From the NCBI RefSeq assembly GCF_040892615.1, contig NZ_JBFRYC010000008.1, positions 62,001-126,000 of the forward strand: DNA of 64,000 bases, written 5' to 3'. The stretch comes from Thioclava arctica. GTDB taxonomy: Bacteria > Pseudomonadota > Alphaproteobacteria > Rhodobacterales > Rhodobacteraceae. The notes below the pieces were generated by a model, which saw only the letters and a program-made list of their open reading frames with translations, was not told the DNA's origin and did no database searches. Shown one piece after another: positions 22,569 through 31,133 of this stretch. Position numbers and translations under genes: made by a program. Positions within the stretch are counted from its first letter, which is position 1; each line of letters opens with the position of its first letter.

Positions 22569-23422
22569 AGGCGCAAGAGGCGCTGGTTGGTGCCACCCGC
22601 CAGTTGACGCAGGCCGGGATCGAGGGCGCTGCGGGCGATGCGCGCCGCTTGCTTGCCCATGCTTTGGGGATCGCCCCCGATCGGCTGACCTTGGCGTTGC
22701 AAGACCCGCTATCCGAGGGCGCGCAGATGCGTCTGGACGCCGCGATTGCAGCGCGCGCCGCGCATCAGCCAGTCGCCCAGATCACTGGCAAACGGATGTT
22801 CTGGGGGCAAGAATTTCGTGTCACCCGCGATACGCTCGACCCGCGCCCGGAAACCGAAACGCTGGTGGCCACAGCGCTTGAACAGCCCTTTGTCAGCCTG
22901 CTGGATCTGGGCACGGGCACCGGTTGCATCCTGATTTCGCTGCTCAAATCCATGCCCTTCGCGCGTGGAACCGGTACGGATATCTCGCCAGCCGCGCTTG
23001 AGATCGCACGCGAGAACGCGCAGACGCTGGGCGTCGCACCTCGCGCCACGTTGATTGAATCGGACTGGTTTTCTGCCGTGCCGGGGCGCTTTGATCTGAT
23101 CGTGTCGAACCCGCCCTATATCGCGCAGGACGAAATGGCGGGGCTAAGCGCCGATGTGCGCGACTGGGAGCCACTGGGCGCGCTGACGCCGGGCGGTGAC
23201 GGGTTGGACGCTTATCGTGCGATCGCGCGCGGGGCCGGGGCGCGGCTGATGGCGGGCGGGCGGATCTTGCTGGAAATCGGGCCAACCCAAGGGGCCGCAG
23301 TCGGCGCGCTTCTGGCCGCGCAAGGCTTTCACGATATCGCGATACGTCAGGATTTTGACGGGCGCGATCGCGTGGTTACAGCGCTGCAACCGGGCGATAC
23401 GGACAGCTGTGGCTGCGCCTGA
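22565..23422 (+). CDS. prmC: Release factor glutamine methyltransferase (HemK)
   Basis: A 285-residue SAM-dependent enzyme that methylates the glutamine of the GGQ motif in RF1 and RF2. The SAM-binding motif is LLDLGTGTGCILISLL, and the catalytic NPPY occurs in LIVSNPPYIAQDEM. The N-terminal helical domain recognises the release factor. Translation starts at GTG 22565, whose last two bases are shared with the TGA of prfA (GTGA overlap), a classic coupled arrangement. The C-terminus ends in an unusual SCGCA. Confidence 0.94.
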   Translation: MKAQEALVGATRQLTQAGIEGAAGDARRLLAHALGIAPDRLTLALQDPLSEGAQMRLDAAIAARAAHQPVAQITGKRMFWGQEFRVTRDTLDPRPETETLVATALEQPFVSLLDLGTGTGCILISLLKSMPFARGTGTDISPAALEIARENAQTLGVAPRATLIESDWFSAVPGRFDLIVSNPPYIAQDEMAGLSADVRDWEPLGALTPGGDGLDAYRAIARGAGARLMAGGRILLEIGPTQGAAVGALLAAQGFHDIAIRQDFDGRDRVVTALQPGDTDSCGCA

Positions 23423-23722
23423 TCGCCAGATTTTCATGCCAAATTTCACCGATCTATGGATAAATTGCACCAAATTCCCGATAAATAGCCGTATCTGCGC
23501 AATTAGAGGCTTGAAACCGCGCGCGGCCCATGTTTACTGCAACCTTGTGCAGATTGGAGAGTATCTCCCCTCGCACGGCTCAGCTTCACACTGCGGGTCG
23601 CGGATCAATAGCAGGCATTTTCTGGCCTGTGCCTGATCCGGCCATCCCGCGCGGCACGCGCCCCGTTTCGGGGCCTGACCCCGAAAATGCGCCCTTGAGG
23701 TGCCACAAGCCAAAAGAAAACC
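23423..23722. other. Spacer between prmC and the DUF4167 gene with a leader hairpin
   Basis: A 300-base gap, A+T-richer at its left side and probably containing the promoter of the DUF4167 gene (TTGAAA near 23510 is a candidate -35 box). A strong hairpin at 23666-23686 pairs TTTCGGGG with CCCCGAAA around a five-base loop, 37 bases before the downstream start codon. No coding frame is convincing. Confidence 0.45.
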
Positions 23723-24487
23723 ATGAGATCTTCCAAATCCCGTTCGCGCAACAAGTCGAACCGTCAACGCTCGATGGGCAATGTCGTCAACCGGGTCTTC
23801 GACAGCTCCGGCCCCGAAGGCAAGGTGCGCGGCACCCCCCAGCAGATCATCGACAAATATCTGACGCTGGCGCGCGATGCCCAACTGTCCAATGACCGTG
23901 TGGCCGAGCAGAACTTTCTGCAACATGCCGAGCATTACACACGCATGCTGGGCGAGGCGCAGCGCGAACAAGCGCGCGAGCAAGAGGCCCGCAACCAGCA
24001 GCGTCAACAAAGCCAAGGCGGTGATGGCCAGAATAATGGTCAGAACACTGGCCAGTCTGGCGGATCGGATAACGGCCAAAGTAATGGCCAGAATAACGAC
24101 CAGAATAGCGGTCAAAACGCGAGTTCGAATGGCGATCAAACGCCCAACGCATCTGACTCCGCGCGCTCTGATTCTGGCCGGGCAGAGCCTACTCAGACGG
24201 AATCGGGCCGCACCGAGCAGCCGCGTGCGGACACAGCTCGCTCTGACGCTCCGCGGCGGCGCCAACGCGCAGTGGCCGATGAGGGCAGCGCGATGATGCC
24301 GCCCATGCCCGCCCCTGACGAAGATGCGTCTTCGGCTTTGGTCGACACGCCCGAAAGCCGCGCGCATAGTGAGACCGCACCGGTGACGGAAAAGGCGGAA
24401 AAGCCCAAGCGCCCGCGCGCTCCGCGCAAACCGCGCCAGCCCAAATCCGCGCCGGTCGAGGCCGCGCCCGAAACCTCCTCAGAGTAA
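23723..24487 (+). CDS. DUF4167 domain protein, probable RNA-binding
   Basis: A 254-residue protein. The first 85 residues match the alphaproteobacterial DUF4167 family: a basic SRSRNKSNRQRSMGNVVNRV, then FDSSGPEGKVRGTPQQIIDK and AEQNFLQHAEHYTRML. A long Gln/Asn/Gly stretch (NNGQNTGQSGG and similar short repeats) and a Pro/Lys/Arg-rich tail follow, so most of the chain is probably disordered. The N-terminal part with its basic patch suggests RNA binding, but the function is unknown. It is followed by a bidirectional terminator shared with rsmA. Confidence 0.85.
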   Translation: MRSSKSRSRNKSNRQRSMGNVVNRVFDSSGPEGKVRGTPQQIIDKYLTLARDAQLSNDRVAEQNFLQHAEHYTRMLGEAQREQAREQEARNQQRQQSQGGDGQNNGQNTGQSGGSDNGQSNGQNNDQNSGQNASSNGDQTPNASDSARSDSGRAEPTQTESGRTEQPRADTARSDAPRRRQRAVADEGSAMMPPMPAPDEDASSALVDTPESRAHSETAPVTEKAEKPKRPRAPRKPRQPKSAPVEAAPETSSE

Positions 24488-24506
24488 TCTCTGCGCCAAA
24501 CCTACC

Positions 24507-24537
24507 AAAAAGACCCGTGCCTTGGCGCGGGTCTTTT
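24507..24537. terminator. Bidirectional intrinsic terminator between DUF4167 gene and rsmA
   Basis: AAAAGACCCG (24508-24517) pairs with CGGGTCTTTT (24528-24537). A and T runs on the two sides serve both convergent genes. Confidence 0.85.
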
Positions 24538-24561
24538 GCATTGCGCAACCTCGTTGATGGT

Positions 24562-25407
24562 TCAGCTGGCGGCTTTCACGATCCGGGCCAAGCGGCAAAA
24601 TTGCTCGATCGTGACCTGCTCGGCGCGCTCGGTCGGCTTGATCCCGGCCTCTTCCAGCTTGGCCTCGATATCGGGGGCCACTGATTTCAGCGAGGCGCGC
24701 AGCATCTTGCGCCGCTGATTGAACCCGGCAGCCACGACCCGGCTGAGGGTCGCGGGATCGGCGGGAAACAGCGGCTCGGGCAGGGCGCGCAGATGCACCA
24801 CGGCGGAATGAACTTTGGGGGCGGGGGTGAAGGCCTCGGGCGGCAGGCCCATCACGATGCGTGCTTGCGAGCGCCATTGCGCCAAAATCGCGAGCCGTCC
24901 GTAATGCTTGTCACCGGGCTGGGCCACGATCCGCTCGGCCACCTCGCGCTGAAACATCAAGGTCAGGCTTTCCCAGAACGGCGGCCAACTGGGAGGGGTC
25001 AGCCAACGTACCAACAATTCGGTGCCCACATTATAGGGCAGGTTGGCGGCAACCTTGATCGGTGGCGTCAGATGCGCCAGCGGGTCGATCGCCAGCGCGT
25101 CGCCGTGGATCACCTCCAGTCGCCCGGGATAGGCGGCTGCGATCTCTGCCAGCGCGGGCAGGCAGCGCGAGTCTTTCTCGATCGCCAGAACCCGGCGCGC
25201 GCCTTCCGCCAAAAGCCCGCGCGTCAACCCACCGGGGCCGGGGCCGATCTCCAGCACATCCGCGCTGCTCAAATCACCCGCCGCGCGCGCAATTTTCGCA
25301 GTCAGATTGAGATCAAGAAGGAAATTCTGCCCCAGGCTTTTCTTGGCCACCAGGTCATGCGTGCGCAACACCTCGCGCAGCGTCGGCAATCCGTCAAGCG
25401 CGGCCAT
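24562..25407 (-). CDS. rsmA: 16S rRNA dimethyladenosine transferase
   Basis: A 281-residue KsgA/Dim1-family enzyme that dimethylates two adjacent adenines at the 3' end of 16S rRNA during small-subunit assembly. Motifs seen are KKSLGQNFLLD, the SAM-binding VLEIGPGPGGLTRGLL, the acidic AIEKD, and the catalytic NLPYNVGTELL; FNQRRKMLRASLK is the conserved C-terminal part. It is the last gene of the lptFGD-surA-pdxA-rsmA cluster, the same order as in many Proteobacteria. It is separated from pdxA by a palindromic element. Confidence 0.95.
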   Translation of the reverse strand: MAALDGLPTLREVLRTHDLVAKKSLGQNFLLDLNLTAKIARAAGDLSSADVLEIGPGPGGLTRGLLAEGARRVLAIEKDSRCLPALAEIAAAYPGRLEVIHGDALAIDPLAHLTPPIKVAANLPYNVGTELLVRWLTPPSWPPFWESLTLMFQREVAERIVAQPGDKHYGRLAILAQWRSQARIVMGLPPEAFTPAPKVHSAVVHLRALPEPLFPADPATLSRVVAAGFNQRRKMLRASLKSVAPDIEAKLEEAGIKPTERAEQVTIEQFCRLARIVKAAS

Positions 25408-25425
25408 TTAAACGCTCCTCATTTC

Positions 25426-25504
25426 ATCTAGCCCGAAATACTCCCCGCGGAGCGTGCGACCCCGGCGGCAGGTGCCTCCGGCGGGAGTATGTATTGCTAG
25501 ATGA
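25426..25504. repeat. Long palindromic element between pdxA and rsmA
   Basis: TCATCTAGC near the left end and GCTAGATGA near the right end are perfect inverted copies. Inside them AATACTCCCC and GGGAGTAT pair again, and GCC/GGC-rich stems fill the centre. The architecture recalls the dctM element (a CCCCGGGATATTT-like arm), but the sequence has diverged. Confidence 0.7.
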
Positions 25505-25516
25505 CAGAGCATCGAC

Positions 25517-26515
25517 CTAATCCCGTCGCGCCGCGCCCATCCGCGCGGCCATTTCCAGTGCGGCAATCAGCGAGGCGGGATTGGCGCGCCCGAGCCCTGC
25601 GATATCATAGGCGGTGCCGTGATCGGGCGAGGTGCGCACGAAGGGCAGGCCCAGCGTGATATTCACCCCGCCGTCGAAATCGAGCGTCTTGATCGGGATC
25701 AGGGCTTGATCGTGATAGGCGCAGATCGCGGCGTCATAGGTTTGGCGCGCGCGGGCGTGAAACAGCGTATCGGCGGGCAGCGGGCCCGAGAGCGCATAGC
25801 CCTCGGCGCGCAGGCTGGCGATTTCGTCAATCATCCAGTCGAGCTCTTCGTGCCCCATCGCACCGCCTTCACCGGCATGCGGATTAAGCCCCGCCACGGC
25901 GATGCGTGGTGATTCAAACCCGAAATCGCGGCGCAGCCCTTCGGCGGTGATGCGCACCGTTTCGCGCAGCAGGTGCGGGGTAAAGGCTGTTGGCACATCG
26001 GCCAGCGCAATGTGGATGGTCGCGGGCACCACACGCAGCGGCGGGTTGGCATTGGAGGAGGCCAGCATCATCACCACACGGTCGACCCCGGCCAGATGGG
26101 CGAGGAATTCAGTATGGCCGGGAAATGCGAATCCCGCGCCGTCATGCAGCGCCTTTTTGTGAATCGGGGCGGTGGTCAGCGCCGAGCCTTGCCCACGCAT
26201 CACCAAATCGACGCCGCGTGCGATCACATCGATCACCGCGCGCGCATTGGCCGGGTCGGGTTTGCCGGGCTCGGCGGCGGCGGGAAACGGATGAGGCAGC
26301 ACCGGCAGGCCAGCGCTGGCATGGGTGATCGCCTCGCTTGGCTGGCTGATCTCGCGGATTTTGGTGCCGCGCGGCAGATGCGCAGGGTCGCCGATCCATA
26401 CGAAGGGCAGGCGGGCACCGAAATGCTCCCAAGCGCGGGCGGCCAGTTCGGGGCCGATGCCCGAGGGGTCTCCGCAGATCAGGATCACCGGGCGGTCAAG
26501 GGCGGGCGCACTCAT
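25517..26515 (-). CDS. pdxA: 4-hydroxythreonine-4-phosphate dehydrogenase
   Basis: A 332-residue NAD-dependent enzyme of DXP-dependent pyridoxal-5'-phosphate synthesis that oxidises 4-phosphohydroxy-L-threonine. Metal-binding histidines are visible in TTAPIHKKALHDG, FPGHTEFLA and AICAYHDQALIP; GDPSGIGPELAARAW is the N-terminal signature and RTSPDHGTAYDIAG the C-terminal one. Its ATG overlaps the TGA of surA (ATGA). The link of pdxA with surA, lptD and rsmA is widely conserved. Confidence 0.95.
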   Translation of the reverse strand: MSAPALDRPVILICGDPSGIGPELAARAWEHFGARLPFVWIGDPAHLPRGTKIREISQPSEAITHASAGLPVLPHPFPAAAEPGKPDPANARAVIDVIARGVDLVMRGQGSALTTAPIHKKALHDGAGFAFPGHTEFLAHLAGVDRVVMMLASSNANPPLRVVPATIHIALADVPTAFTPHLLRETVRITAEGLRRDFGFESPRIAVAGLNPHAGEGGAMGHEELDWMIDEIASLRAEGYALSGPLPADTLFHARARQTYDAAICAYHDQALIPIKTLDFDGGVNITLGLPFVRTSPDHGTAYDIAGLGRANPASLIAALEMAARMGAARRD

Positions 26516-27744
26516 TTGCGCACGATCACCGCATCGGCCTCAAGATCGGCCAGATAGCCCTCGGCATAGGAGGCGAGCGCGTTGTTTTCCAACTGCGCGC
26601 GCACCTGATCGCGCGTCGGGGCGACCTCGTCCTTGCCGGGCACGCTTTCGCGATTGCACAGCATCACCAATGTGTCCGAACCGCCGCGCGAGAGCACCTC
26701 GGTTTCGCCAATATCCAGATGGGCCAGTGTCAGGCCGATATCGGTGGGCACCTGTGCTTGTGTTACCCCGTCATGAGCGGTCAGCGCGCTGGCAGGCAGG
26801 CCTTTGGCGATGGTGTAAAGCTCGTTGCAGCGGCGCGCATCGGTCGCGACCCGACCGGCGAGTCTCGCCGCCTGTTCGCTGCCCGTCGCACCAAGATTGA
26901 AGGTCATATAGCTCAGCGATTGTGGCCCGCTGGGCGCGCTGCCATCGCCGATGGCGCGCAGCATGAATACGGCCACAGCGCCCTTCAGCGTGATCGGCGC
27001 TGTCGCGGTGCCCGGCTTGAGCGCAAGGACAGCTGCGCGCAGCTGCACGGGCAGGTTTTCGATCGGCATCCAGTCAAGCCGCCCGCCACGATTGCGCGAG
27101 GCGGTGGCTGAGTATTTCCGGGCAAGGGCTGCAAACGCGGCCTCGCCTTTCGTTGCTGACAACTGCCGGGCTTGTCCCATCGCGTTGCGCTCATTGCCGG
27201 GCGGTGCCGGAATGATCGCCTCGGAAATCAGGATTTTTACGCCTTTTCCCACTTGCGATTCCTGCATCATCGCGCGGTCGATGGCGGCGTCGTTGATGAA
27301 TACCTTGGCGCCGAAGCGCGCTCGCACCAGTTCGCGCCACAGCATGCCTGCGCGCACGAAATCGCGGAAGGTCGCGGGATCGACGCCGTTTTGCTTTAGG
27401 GCCTCAAGGAATTTTTCGTTGGTCAGATTGGCGCGCCCGGCGAATTCGGCCATGCCCTTTTCAAGCCCTGCCTCATCCAGCTTCAGCCCGACCTGATGGG
27501 ACGCTGAAATCCGCAGCCGGTCTTGGATCAAGGCCTCTTCGGCGTCTTTGGGCGTGGTGCCTGCGGCGTTCAGCAACTGCATGAAGCGCAGGCGCTGATT
27601 GATTTCATACGCGGTAATGCCAGAGCCGTTCACGGTGATAACAGGGGAAAAACTGCCGCTCGATTGTGCCAAGCCGGGCAGAGCGCCAAACACCAGAGTC
27701 ACCGCAAGGGTCAGAAGGGGGAGCAGTCGGGTCATCATCGTCAT
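26512..27744 (-). CDS. surA: Periplasmic peptidyl-prolyl isomerase / chaperone SurA
   Basis: A 410-residue secreted chaperone for outer-membrane proteins such as LptD. A signal peptide (LLPLLTLAVTLVFGALPGLAQ) leads to the N-terminal chaperone domain (VITVNGSGITAYEINQRLRF). A single parvulin-like segment follows (ILISEAIIPA ... RNRGGRLDWMPIENLP), where E. coli SurA has two parvulin domains. The start is one of three closely spaced ATGs near 27744; none has a strong ribosome site. It lies 51 bases downstream of lptD, which fits its role in LptD assembly. Confidence 0.9.
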   Translation of the reverse strand: MTMMTRLLPLLTLAVTLVFGALPGLAQSSGSFSPVITVNGSGITAYEINQRLRFMQLLNAAGTTPKDAEEALIQDRLRISASHQVGLKLDEAGLEKGMAEFAGRANLTNEKFLEALKQNGVDPATFRDFVRAGMLWRELVRARFGAKVFINDAAIDRAMMQESQVGKGVKILISEAIIPAPPGNERNAMGQARQLSATKGEAAFAALARKYSATASRNRGGRLDWMPIENLPVQLRAAVLALKPGTATAPITLKGAVAVFMLRAIGDGSAPSGPQSLSYMTFNLGATGSEQAARLAGRVATDARRCNELYTIAKGLPASALTAHDGVTQAQVPTDIGLTLAHLDIGETEVLSRGGSDTLVMLCNRESVPGKDEVAPTRDQVRAQLENNALASYAEGYLADLEADAVIVRK

Positions 27745-27795
27745 GGCGTGCCTGTATCCGTTTATTCGCGTCGTATTCGGCCTTCGGTCTGCGAT

Positions 27796-30015
27796 CTAGC
27801 GCGCGCACATGCGGCGCACTGCGCTGCCTTGCGTCGAGCCAAAGCCCACAAGTTGCACCGACAGGCCGAAATCCGTCTCGGGGGTTACACTAGTAGAGGA
27901 AGTGAAGCGGCGCGAGAGGGAAAGATCAACCAAAACACATTCGTTGACATACTGAAGCCCCAGATTCGCGCGTGCCGCTTGCTTGGCGGTCAGATCATAG
28001 CGGGTCGCAAAGGTGCCTGACCAGCCGTTGCCCCAGTCATAGCCGGTATCCAATGTCAGCTCGGACAGGTCGGTGGTGAGCGTGGTGTCAGAGTTTGCAT
28101 CCAGCCAAAGATAGCCCGCCGTGACGTGATAGCGCTCTCGCGACCACGCCACGTGCAGCTCATCGCGCGACACCGAAAAATTATCATTAAAGAGCATCCG
28201 GTTTGAAAAGATCAGCCCATTTGCCGTGCTCAGTTGGGTGGAAACCAGCCAATCGGACCGGATCCCCGCCAGCGACGAGATTCCAGCGAATGCGCCCAGA
28301 TCCTGCTGGCGGAAAATGCGCCCGGCCGTGACGCCCAGCGACCAGCCCGAGGCGTCATAGCGCGTCCAGCTGACACCAAGATTGGCGCGCAATCCGGTTT
28401 CGCGGGCGTCCTCTCCGGGGTAGCGGGTGAGCGAGAAAAGATTGCCCTCGTCAAATTCCGGCAACAGGCTGTCTTCATTGGGCGAGGCTTTGAGCGTGTT
28501 CGGGGCCCAGGCGATTTGCGCAATCGGTTCAATGACATATGCCGCGCGGGTGCTCGATTTCACCCAAGGCCAGCGCAGTTCGGTGGCCAAAGTTGGCTGG
28601 CCGCGCAAAATCATCTTGGGATAGGCGGGATCGGACTGGGTCTCGATAAGATCGCCGCTATATTGTGCCTCAATCTTACCCAAAAGGCCGCCGCCAAGCA
28701 GCCAGTTGCGTTGCCAATTGGCCGAGACTGAGCCGCGCAGCATGTCGCGGCCATCTGGCACAAGATCGGCGTCGGTGCCATCAATGCTGGACGTTGAGGC
28801 GCGCCGCGCGGCCAATGTGGAAAAGCGCACCGTTGCCAGCCCGCCCAAAGCCTGCGGGCTAAAGCTGCGCACCCATTGCGCGGTGCCTGACAGCATCGGC
28901 TCGGTCGAGTTGCTTTCCCCATCGCGAATCGAACGAGTGTTGCCAAACCGCGCGGTGATCATCTCACCCGCGCGCACCCGTTCCAATGTCACGCCCGACC
29001 ACAGCCGGTCATCGCTGGTGACGCCATAATTGAGCAGATAACTATCATCTGACACCAAGCGCAGCTGAGCGCCGAGTTTGAAATCACCTGGCAGACGTGC
29101 GCTTAGATCACCAAACAGATAGCCCCGCGTCGCGCCCGGGATGATGTCATCCTTAGACACTGCGCCGTTCAGTTCCAGTGTGCCCCAATTATAGGCTTCG
29201 CGATAGCGCAACCCCAGCGTTTCCGTGCGCGCCGCCGAGACATAAGGGGTTACCGTCAGATCGCGCGAAGGACCAAGCGCAAAGAAATACGGTACTTTGA
29301 TCCCCGCGCCCAGACCCGAGGTGGTGCGAAACGACGGGCGCAAAAAGCCAGACATCCGTTTGACGCCCGGGGCGGGCATGGGCAGGCGCGGCAGATAGGC
29401 GATAGGCACGCCGCCTGCACGAAACTGCGCGTCGTAAAACACGATCTGACGGGTTTGGGAATCATGCACAACCTTGCGGGCGCGAATTTCCCAAATCGGG
29501 GTGGGATCGGCGACGCACACCCGGCAGGACGAGGCCACGACCCGGTTGAGCACGGTGTAGCGCCCGTTCTTGCGTTCGATCGAGGCGGCGGCAAGCTGCA
29601 ATTCGCGCGCCATCACCATGCGCGCACTCAGCAAGATGCCGTTGCGCAAATCGGGCGACAGTTCGGCCTGAGAGGCGAGGATCACGCTGCCCGTCTGGCC
29701 CGGTTGCTCCAGTCGGATCGGGCCTTCGATGACCAGCTTGTCCTGCGCTTGATCATAGATCACGCTCGACGCCGTTAGCCGGTTCGAGCGGTAATACATC
29801 TCGACATGGCCCTGTGCGATGAGACGATTTTTACCCTCGATCTGCACCCGATCGGCGAGCAGCGTGGCTAACTCATCGGAAGCGGGAATCGCTGTTGCAT
29901 CGGCTGGGCTGAGCGCGGCCTCTGGGCTGGCGGTTTGGGCCGCTACCGGGCTGGCAAGCGTCAGCGCGCCCAGCACCACCGCCCCCAGCGCCGCTTTCAG
30001 ATCGCGCGACCCCAT
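27796..30015 (-). CDS. lptD: LPS-assembly protein LptD
   Basis: A 739-residue outer-membrane protein that inserts lipopolysaccharide into the outer leaflet. Signal peptide (LGAVVLGALTLASPVAAQ), N-terminal OstA/jellyroll domain with ADRVQIEGKNRLIAQGHVEM, then a large beta barrel. Four cysteines are present: two in ASSCRVCVADP, one in YVNECVLVDL and one in the final RRMCAR, suitable for the interdomain disulfides that activate LptD. I take the ATG at 30015, which has GGGAGGA six bases upstream and overlaps the lptG stop. The adjacent ATG at 30018 is equally in frame. Confidence 0.93.
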   Translation of the reverse strand: MGSRDLKAALGAVVLGALTLASPVAAQTASPEAALSPADATAIPASDELATLLADRVQIEGKNRLIAQGHVEMYYRSNRLTASSVIYDQAQDKLVIEGPIRLEQPGQTGSVILASQAELSPDLRNGILLSARMVMARELQLAAASIERKNGRYTVLNRVVASSCRVCVADPTPIWEIRARKVVHDSQTRQIVFYDAQFRAGGVPIAYLPRLPMPAPGVKRMSGFLRPSFRTTSGLGAGIKVPYFFALGPSRDLTVTPYVSAARTETLGLRYREAYNWGTLELNGAVSKDDIIPGATRGYLFGDLSARLPGDFKLGAQLRLVSDDSYLLNYGVTSDDRLWSGVTLERVRAGEMITARFGNTRSIRDGESNSTEPMLSGTAQWVRSFSPQALGGLATVRFSTLAARRASTSSIDGTDADLVPDGRDMLRGSVSANWQRNWLLGGGLLGKIEAQYSGDLIETQSDPAYPKMILRGQPTLATELRWPWVKSSTRAAYVIEPIAQIAWAPNTLKASPNEDSLLPEFDEGNLFSLTRYPGEDARETGLRANLGVSWTRYDASGWSLGVTAGRIFRQQDLGAFAGISSLAGIRSDWLVSTQLSTANGLIFSNRMLFNDNFSVSRDELHVAWSRERYHVTAGYLWLDANSDTTLTTDLSELTLDTGYDWGNGWSGTFATRYDLTAKQAARANLGLQYVNECVLVDLSLSRRFTSSTSVTPETDFGLSVQLVGFGSTQGSAVRRMCAR

Positions 30016-31133
30016 CATCCATCCTCCCGGTGCAACACCAGTGCCAAAGGCAACATCAGTCCGATCACCGGGGGCGCCCACGCCGCGAGGGTGACGGGAA
30101 TCTGCCCGTTATCTCCCAGAACCTGCGCAATATTGCGCAAGAAAAACAACCCCAACCCGGCCGCCAGCGCCATCAGCACCTTGGCACCCGTCCCGCCAAA
30201 GCGAATATGGTCCATCGTAAAGCTGGCCGCAATCAGCACCATTCCCACCAACATCAGCGGCAGCGCCAGTTCCATCTGGAACCAGACCTGATGACGGCGC
30301 GCCGAGAAACCGGCGTTTTCAAGGGCGGCGATAAAGCTGGGCAATTGCCAAATCGGCACAGCCGAGGGTTTGCCGAAACTGTCGCGAATGCGTTCCACCG
30401 TCAGGTCCGAGGGCAGGGTCAGGCTGGCTTGGCGCGTAGCATCGCGTTCGGGGTTGGTCGAACTGCCCAGTGGCCAGTCTTTGACGTCTTCCAGCAGCCA
30501 ATGTCCGGGTTCCAGCACGGCCTTGGCAGCGTCGATCCGCCGGACCGGGCCGCGCGGGGATTCAAAGATCAGAAAGGTGACATTGAACAGCGTCGTTGCA
30601 TTCGCATTGGCACGCGTGGCGTGAATCACCGCCTGCGCAAGCGCCTTGCCATCGTTGCTGAGCCCTGCGCTTTGACGCATCCAGACGCCTTCACGCCCGA
30701 TCGAGACGGCCTCGCCCTCTTTGGCCTGATAATGCTCCACCATTGTTTCATAGCGCTTCGTTGTCGCGCTGACCAAAGGATTGCCGATGAACAGGGCGGC
30801 CACCCCAAGCAGTATTGCGACAATCAGCGGCGCGGCCAACATCCGCAACGCCGAACGCCCTGACGCCCGGATCACCACCAGTTCCGATGAGCGCGCCAAG
30901 CCGATGAACAATGCGACCGCTGAAAGCATCACGATCAGGGGCAGAATATTATACATCGTGGCCGGGGTATGGAGCGCCGAAATCAGCGCCAAACGTCCAA
31001 GTCCCATCTGCGCGTCAGAAAAACGACGCACCTGTTCGACAATATCGATCAGGAACAAAATGCCCCAGAAACTTGCCCCTACAATGAGAAACGCGCGCGA
31101 AAACCGCCTTGCCAGATACAGCGCCAGGGTCAT
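30015..31133 (-). CDS. lptG: LPS export permease LptG
   Basis: A 372-residue inner-membrane half-permease of the LptB2FG ABC transporter, which extracts LPS from the inner membrane. Three membrane helices flank each side of a periplasmic beta-jellyroll domain; the N-terminus is LALYLARRFSRAFLIVGASF and RSSELVVIRASGRSALRML is the coupling-helix region. ATG 31133 overlaps the lptF stop codon (ATGA), and its own stop overlaps the lptD start. The longer frame up to 31250 is inside lptF and is not used. Confidence 0.94.
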   Translation of the reverse strand: MTLALYLARRFSRAFLIVGASFWGILFLIDIVEQVRRFSDAQMGLGRLALISALHTPATMYNILPLIVMLSAVALFIGLARSSELVVIRASGRSALRMLAAPLIVAILLGVAALFIGNPLVSATTKRYETMVEHYQAKEGEAVSIGREGVWMRQSAGLSNDGKALAQAVIHATRANANATTLFNVTFLIFESPRGPVRRIDAAKAVLEPGHWLLEDVKDWPLGSSTNPERDATRQASLTLPSDLTVERIRDSFGKPSAVPIWQLPSFIAALENAGFSARRHQVWFQMELALPLMLVGMVLIAASFTMDHIRFGGTGAKVLMALAAGLGLFFLRNIAQVLGDNGQIPVTLAAWAPPVIGLMLPLALVLHREDG

